8,845 nt of DNA from Candidatus Rokuibacteriota bacterium (GTDB taxonomy: Bacteria > Methylomirabilota > Methylomirabilia > Rokubacteriales > CSP1-6): contig JACOVB010000129.1 of the NCBI GenBank assembly GCA_016177555.1, forward strand, positions 1 through 8,845, read 5' to 3'. The position numbers and the translations under genes are program-made. Position 1 is the first letter of the stretch, and each line of letters starts with the position of its first letter. The notes under the pieces were generated by a model, which worked only from the letters and a program-made list of their open reading frames with translations, was not told where the DNA came from and did no database searches. Positions 5,161-8,845 of the stretch are shown one piece after another.

Positions 5161-6882
5161 CTGACTCGACCGGGCCCCGCCCGCCGGCTTCTCGGGCTCC
5201 TTCCGCTCGCCGTCTGCCTCCTGAGCTTCCTCGCCTTCCTGCCCGCGCTCCAGGCAGGCTTCGTCAACTGGGACGATACGGCGAACCTCCTCAACAACCC
5301 GCAGTTCCGCGGCCTCGGCTGGCCGCAGCTGCGCTGGATGCTCACCTCGACCCTGATGGGGCACTACATCCCGCTGACGTGGCTGAGCCTCGGCGTGAAC
5401 TACGCGCTGGGGGGGATGGTCCCGTGGGGCTACCATCTGGGAAACCTGCTCCTTCACGCGGCCAGCGCAGGAGTCTTCTACGTCGTGGCGCGTCGCCTTC
5501 TCGCCGCCGGCTTCGCCGCGCGTGATCTGTCCATCGCGCTCGGCGCCGCCCTCGCGGCCCTGGCGTTCGGGGTGCACCCGTTGCGGGCGGAGTCGGTGGC
5601 GTGGGTCACGGAGCGCCGGGACGTGCTGTGCGGGCTGTTCTACTTGCTCGCCGTGCTGGCCTATCTGCGAGGTGTCGAGGGCGGCGGGGCGATCCGGTCG
5701 GGATGGCGGGCGGCATCGCTCCTTGCCTTCGGGGCGGCGCTCCTGTCGAAGGCCATGGCGATGACCTTGCCCGCGACACTGCTGCTGCTCGACCTCTACC
5801 CGTTACGCCGGCAGGACCGCGGCTGGAAGAGGCTTCTCGGAGAGAAGGCGCCGTACGGGGCGCTGGCTCTCCTCGGGGCCGCCGCCGCCGTCGTGGCCCT
5901 CAGGCAGGGCGCCGCCGTGACGGGGTACGGCGAGTACGGGGCGGCGGCGCGCGTGGCCCTGGTCGGCTACAGCCTCTGGTTCTATCCCTGGGCGATGCTG
6001 TGGCCCGTGAGCCTCTCGCCGCTCTACGAGATCCCGGCATGGGTGAACCCGGGCGAGTGGCGCTTCCTGGGACCGACGCTCGGCGCCGTGCTGGTGACCG
6101 GCGTGCTGGTGGCGCTGAGGCGGCGCTGGCCTGCGGGGCTCGCCGCCTGGGCGCACTCGGCGATCGTGCTGGCCCCGGTGAGCGGGATCGTGCATGCGGG
6201 CTACCAGCTCGCGCACGACCGCTACAGCTACCTCTCGGGGCTCGGGTTCGCGACGCTCATGGGCGCCGGCCTCACATGGGTGGCTCGCGCGGGCCGCGCA
6301 GGCCGGGTCGCCGGCTGGATGCCGGGCGCGGTGACCGTCGCAGCCGTGCTCGTGGTGCTGGGCTGGGGGGCGGGAGCGTGGCGGCAGAGCCAGATCTGGC
6401 AGAGCTCGGAGCGTCTCTGGCAGGCCGCCCTGGAGGCCGACCCGGAGTGCGCCCTCTGCAACAACAACATGGGCGCGGCCATCATCCGGTCGGGCCGGAC
6501 GGATCGGGCGCGGCTCCATCAGGCGGAGGCGCATTTCCGGTACGCGATCCTCCTGCGCCCGGAGCGGCCGGACCCGTATCACAATCTGGGCACGCTGCTC
6601 GCGGGCCAGAAGCGTTACCATGAGGCCGGGTGGGCCCTCCGGACCTACATGCGCCTGTCACCGGGGGCGCCTGACGGCCCCCTCCGGCTCGGGATGCTCT
6701 ACCTGGACCAGGGGCGATACGCGGAGGCGGTCGTGTCTCTCGACGGAGCGCTCCGGCTGAAGGCGGACTACCCTGAAGCTCGTGCCGAGCGCGCGCGCGC
6801 GCTGGATGCCCTGCGCGCGACGGACCCGGCCCTGGCGGAGCGTCTCACGGATCGCCGCCGAGGAGAACCGCATGGACCCTGA
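5161..6882 (+). CDS. Polytopic membrane protein with C-terminal TPRs, glycosyltransferase-like (TMTC/GT-C type)
   Basis: This protein of about 573 residues has some eleven hydrophobic segments in its first 410 residues and TPR repeats at about 430-560 (NNNMGAAI..., DPYHNLGTLLAGQKRYHEA, LRLGMLYLDQGRYAEAV). It resembles the bacterial TPR membrane proteins related to TMTC/GT-C mannosyltransferases: an early acidic pair NWDD (D38, D39) after the first helix, HYIPLTWLS, HPLRAESVAWVTERRDVL (139-156), and LLSKAMAMTLPATLLLLDLYPL-like helices. A role in transferring sugars from a lipid carrier to exported proteins is a family-level guess. The first ATG in frame is 5338, but that would remove the first membrane helix and the NWDD motif. 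The frame is open upstream and the only near-cognate start with sensible placement is CTG 5161, two bases after the pilT stop, with GGGGAG at 5143-5148. The 3' end overlaps the next gene by 11 bases. Confidence 0.8.
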   Translation: MTRPGPARRLLGLLPLAVCLLSFLAFLPALQAGFVNWDDTANLLNNPQFRGLGWPQLRWMLTSTLMGHYIPLTWLSLGVNYALGGMVPWGYHLGNLLLHAASAGVFYVVARRLLAAGFAARDLSIALGAALAALAFGVHPLRAESVAWVTERRDVLCGLFYLLAVLAYLRGVEGGGAIRSGWRAASLLAFGAALLSKAMAMTLPATLLLLDLYPLRRQDRGWKRLLGEKAPYGALALLGAAAAVVALRQGAAVTGYGEYGAAARVALVGYSLWFYPWAMLWPVSLSPLYEIPAWVNPGEWRFLGPTLGAVLVTGVLVALRRRWPAGLAAWAHSAIVLAPVSGIVHAGYQLAHDRYSYLSGLGFATLMGAGLTWVARAGRAGRVAGWMPGAVTVAAVLVVLGWGAGAWRQSQIWQSSERLWQAALEADPECALCNNNMGAAIIRSGRTDRARLHQAEAHFRYAILLRPERPDPYHNLGTLLAGQKRYHEAGWALRTYMRLSPGAPDGPLRLGMLYLDQGRYAEAVVSLDGALRLKADYPEARAERARALDALRATDPALAERLTDRRRGEPHGP

Positions 6883-7633
6883 GGGAGAAGGCAACGCGGC
6901 GCCCCGGGCGTTCCGCGTGATGCGCGAGGCCCCGATCCGCCAGCGAGTCGTCATCGCGCTGGCCCTGTCCACCGTGATTCCCACCCTGATCCTGTTCTAC
7001 GTCCTCCTCATGCACATCGTCGGCATGCCCCCCGAGCAGCGCGGCTATCTCCCCGCGCTCGCGCTGTCGACCATGATGCTCATGATCGGGGGCGGCGCGG
7101 TGATCTGGGACCTGGCGCGGGAGGCGGACCGTGCCAACACGCGCTGGCGCGATCTCTCCCTCACCGACGAGCTGACCGGTGCGTACAACCGCCGGTATTT
7201 CGACTTGCGGCTCCACGAGGAGATCGCGCGGGCCGAGCGCTCCGGCCATCCACTCTCCCTCATGCTCCTGGACGTGGACCATTTCAAGGCAGTCAACGAT
7301 CGCCACGGCCACGACGCCGGAGACGCGGTGCTGAAGGAGATCTGCCGCATCATCCAGGGGCAGTCGCGCGCGGCGACCACGCTGTGCCGCTACGGGGGCG
7401 ACGAGTTCGCGATCCTGCTCCCGGAGACGGCCTGGACGGGCGCCCTCGTCTACGGAGACCGGATCCGGACCTCCGTGAACCGGGCGACGTTCCCGCACGC
7501 GGAGCCCGTGACCATCAGCATCGGGCTGGGCGCTTTCCCCGGCGACGCCCGCAGCCCGGACAACCTCTTCAAGGCCGCCGACACCTCGCTGTACGCGGCC
7601 AAGGCAGGGGGGCGGAACCGGATCGGCGGCTAG
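6872..7633 (+). CDS. Membrane-anchored diguanylate cyclase (intact GGDEF)
   Basis: This 253-residue inner-membrane enzyme is predicted to condense two GTP into cyclic di-GMP. Two membrane segments (about 25-50 and 60-82) form a short hairpin, followed directly, with no HAMP or PAS domain, by the GGDEF domain (about 93-252). All catalytic landmarks are intact: DELTGAYNRR (99-108), D134 in LLDVDHFK, N142, GHDAGD (146-151) and RYGGDEF with GGDEF at 175-179. The RxxD product-inhibition site is not present (RAAT at 166-169), so feedback inhibition by that route is unlikely. The N-terminal hairpin closely resembles that of the protein at 1683 (IALxLSxVIPxLIL; GGxVIWDLA). Start ATG 6872 has AGGAG at 6861-6865, six bases upstream, and overlaps the end of the TPR protein gene by 11 bases, implying coupled translation. 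Confidence 0.93.
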   Translation: MDPEGEGNAAPRAFRVMREAPIRQRVVIALALSTVIPTLILFYVLLMHIVGMPPEQRGYLPALALSTMMLMIGGGAVIWDLAREADRANTRWRDLSLTDELTGAYNRRYFDLRLHEEIARAERSGHPLSLMLLDVDHFKAVNDRHGHDAGDAVLKEICRIIQGQSRAATTLCRYGGDEFAILLPETAWTGALVYGDRIRTSVNRATFPHAEPVTISIGLGAFPGDARSPDNLFKAADTSLYAAKAGGRNRIGG

Positions 7634-7635
7634 GA

Positions 7636-7654
7636 GGGACCGTCCCCGGGTCCC
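7636..7654 (+). terminator. Weak hairpin after the diguanylate cyclase
   Basis: GGGACC (7636-7641) pairs with GGTCCC (7649-7654) around a 7-base loop, just after the TAG at 7631-7633. The following bases (GCTTGTGTTCG) are only mildly T-rich, so any termination would be weak or partial. It could equally be a chance GC stem. Confidence 0.25.
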
Positions 7655-7674
7655 GCTTGTGTTCGCCGGCCTTT

Positions 7675-7701
7675 CCTGGTACTGAGAAGTCAGTTCCCAG
7701 G
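7675..7701 (+). promoter_or_regulatory. RNA hairpin overlapping the ribosome site of the small gene at 7715
   Basis: ACTGA (7681-7685) and TCAGT (7690-7694) form a perfect stem capped by GAAG, and CCTGG (7675-7679) pairs with CCAGG (7697-7701) below it, with a 1x2 internal loop between. The lower stem includes 7699-7701, the first half of the AGGAGG Shine-Dalgarno site (7699-7704) of the next small gene. Such a fold would hide part of the ribosome site and could tune translation, or protect the downstream RNA end. It matches no riboswitch class I know. Confidence 0.4.
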
Positions 7702-7714
7702 AGGTACCACCATC

Positions 7715-7813
7715 ATGGCGACGGTCACCCAGATCACGGGATCGGTTCCTTCCAGGCCGGGCGTCCTGGCCGGGAGCTGGAGCCCCGACAAGGCCGAGGG
7801 GGCGCTCGGGTGA
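7715..7813 (+). CDS. 32-residue small ORF with a strong ribosome site, function unknown
   Basis: ATG 7715 is preceded by a full AGGAGG (7699-7704; ten-base spacing) and opens a 32-codon frame ending at TGA 7811-7813. Its codons are strongly G/C-ending (about 29 of 32), like the other genes. The peptide starts MATVTQITGSVPSRPGVLAG, has no membrane segment and matches no family I know. The stop overlaps the GTG start of the next small gene in a GTGA arrangement, so it may be a coupling leader for that gene. An alternative is that the two frames were once one protein of about 97 residues and have been separated by an indel. It is upstream of, and probably co-transcribed with, the kinase-like/BON gene. 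Confidence 0.5.
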   Translation: MATVTQITGSVPSRPGVLAGSWSPDKAEGALG

Positions 7814-8007
7814 GGCTCAAGCGGGACGAGGTCGAGCGGATGATGGGCGAGCGTCCCGGGGGGACCTCGCTCGAGCAGGCGCTGGAGGTCTTCGAGGTCT
7901 TTGCCAGCAGCACGCTCGCCGACGAGGTCTACGTCCTCGACGACGTGAGCGGCAAGCGCATCGCCATCGCCCCGGCGGCGCTCAAGGCGAAGTACAGGAA
8001 GGAGTGA
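7810..8007 (+). CDS. 65-residue small acidic/basic protein, function unknown
   Basis: GTG 7810 overlaps the previous stop (GTGA) and is preceded by a GAGGGG ribosome site at about 7796-7801. The frame runs to TGA 8005-8007. The product is probably helical and soluble: a first charged helix (VRLKRDEVERMM), a second helix rich in LEQALEVFEVFA, then a short strand-turn-strand (DEVYVLDDVSGKRIAIA) and a basic end (LKAKYRKE). No known family is recognised. The frame is open far upstream into the diguanylate cyclase gene, but that part is in another frame from a clear gene. The next gene begins four bases downstream, and this gene's stop lies within that gene's ribosome-site region, so the two are likely translated together. 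Confidence 0.6.
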   Translation: MRLKRDEVERMMGERPGGTSLEQALEVFEVFASSTLADEVYVLDDVSGKRIAIAPAALKAKYRKE

Positions 8008-8011
8008 GGAC

Positions 8012-8839
8012 ATGGCCATCATCTGCCTTTCCCACGAAATGGGGGCCGGCGGCCCGGAGATCGGGCAACTGGTGGGCCAGCGCCTCGGCTACCGGTACAT
8101 CGACCAGGAGCTGATCTCGGATGCGGCCCTCCGCTACGGGCTCCTCGAGGAGAAGCTCAGCCACCTGGACGAGTCCAAGCCCTCCTTCTTCGAGCGCTTC
8201 GACGCCGAGACCCGGCGCTACATCACGGTGATCCAGACGGCGCTCTACGAGTTTGCGGAAGGCGACAACGTGGTGCTCATGGGACGCGGCGGCCAGTGGC
8301 TCCTGCGCGGCATCCCCCACGTGCTCCGCATCCGGGTCATGGCGCCCTTCGATCTCCGGGTGAAGCGCCTGGGCAAGAAGCTGTCGGGGCAGATGGGCGA
8401 GCAGACCAACCCGCGGACCATCACCGACATGGTCCGGCGGGACGACACGGAGAGGGCCGGGCGCATGCGCTACCTCTACGAGGTCGACCTGCGGGACCCC
8501 GCGCTCTACGACGTGGTGGTCAACACCGAGAAGCTGTCGGTGGAGGGGGCCGTGGATCTCGTCGCCGGGCTCGCGCGCCGGCCCGAGCTCGCCACGACGC
8601 CGCCAGCCGCCCAGCTCGTCGCGGACCGCTCGCTGGGCTCGCGCGTCCAGGTGGCGCTGGCGACCCACCCGGAGACCCGGAAGTACCGCATCACGGTCGA
8701 GGCCAGGGCCGGAGTCGTGACGCTGGAGGGGACGGCCGCCCTCGACGAGGCCGTGGACGTGGCCCGCACCGTGGACGGGGTGCGGGAGGTCAAGACGCAG
8801 CAGGTGGAGATCCCGGCGATTCCACCGTTCGTCGCGTAA
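8012..8839 (+). CDS. Cytidylate-kinase-like protein with C-terminal BON domain
   Basis: This 275-residue protein begins with a nucleoside-monophosphate-kinase-like domain of the cytidylate-kinase-like type (about 1-190). It shows a glycine-rich nucleotide loop SHEMGAGGPEIG (7-18), then LGYRYIDQELI (25-35), a central strand-loop VVLMGRGG (87-94), a conserved arginine-rich helix (DMVRRDDTERAGRMRYLYEVD) and the LYDVVVNTEKLS strand near 168-180. The P-loop lacks the usual lysine, which is common in this subgroup. The C-terminal 60 or so residues (about 208-272: RVQVALATHP, GVVTLEGTAALDEAVDVARTVDGV) are a BON domain, a fold usually found in periplasmic or membrane-associated proteins. No signal peptide is visible, so the protein is probably cytoplasmic. 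Substrate is unknown; a regulatory nucleotide-binding role is as likely as CMP phosphorylation. AAGGAG at 7999-8004 sets ATG 8012. Confidence 0.85.
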   Translation: MAIICLSHEMGAGGPEIGQLVGQRLGYRYIDQELISDAALRYGLLEEKLSHLDESKPSFFERFDAETRRYITVIQTALYEFAEGDNVVLMGRGGQWLLRGIPHVLRIRVMAPFDLRVKRLGKKLSGQMGEQTNPRTITDMVRRDDTERAGRMRYLYEVDLRDPALYDVVVNTEKLSVEGAVDLVAGLARRPELATTPPAAQLVADRSLGSRVQVALATHPETRKYRITVEARAGVVTLEGTAALDEAVDVARTVDGVREVKTQQVEIPAIPPFVA

Positions 8840-8845
8840 TCCGCC

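Noticed and set aside
1..8845. tRNA, rRNA, CRISPR arrays, insertion sequences, c-di-GMP riboswitches
   Set aside because: I looked for repeat-spacer periodicity, terminal inverted repeats with transposase frames, tRNA-like loops and GEMM-type riboswitch cores by eye and found none that stand up.

Overview
The window is gene-dense, high-GC bacterial DNA. All supported genes lie on the + strand and have strongly G/C-biased third codon positions. PilT-type retraction ATPase, membrane GGDEF proteins, a sigma-54 promoter and AGGAGG-type ribosome sites point to a free-living Gram-negative-type bacterium. The style recalls uncultivated soil or groundwater lineages such as Rokubacteria/Methylomirabilota or deltaproteobacteria, but this is a guess from composition and gene style; the window contains no rRNA, tRNA or other phylogenetic marker.

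Layout. (1) Positions 1-190 hold the tail of an upstream gene and a small membrane-protein frame that seems broken at an A5 run. (2) 216-1289 encodes a response regulator fused to a class III nucleotide cyclase. (3) 1290-1682 has no intact gene. It holds a C-terminal remnant of a dienelactone hydrolase, a probable terminator, repeats, and a near-consensus sigma-54 (-24/-12) promoter. (4) 1683-3727 is a translationally coupled pair: a two-helix/HAMP membrane protein with a degenerate GGDEF domain, and a REC-HD-GYP c-di-GMP phosphodiesterase. (5) 3792-4028 is a small basic protein of unknown function. (6) 4094-5158 is a PilT twitching ATPase. (7) 5161-6882 is a polytopic membrane protein with C-terminal TPRs, whose reading frame runs upstream of its first ATG. 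(8) 6872-7633 is a second membrane diguanylate cyclase with an intact GGDEF motif and the same type of N-terminal membrane hairpin as the protein in (4). (9) 7715-8007 carries two tiny overlapping genes behind an RNA hairpin that covers part of a Shine-Dalgarno site. (10) 8012-8839 is a cytidylate-kinase-like protein fused to a BON domain.

How the parts may work together. From 1683 onward genes overlap or are separated by at most about 80 bases, so much of 1683-8839 may be co-transcribed from the sigma-54 promoter. The set contains a c-di-GMP synthase (GGDEF), a likely c-di-GMP hydrolase under phosphorelay control (REC-HD-GYP), a probably non-catalytic GGDEF receptor or regulator, and the pilus retraction motor. 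The simplest reading is a second-messenger module governing type IV pilus retraction and surface behaviour. No histidine kinase is present for either receiver domain, and pilB, pilC and pilin genes are absent from the window. The link between the signalling genes and PilT is inferred from proximity only.
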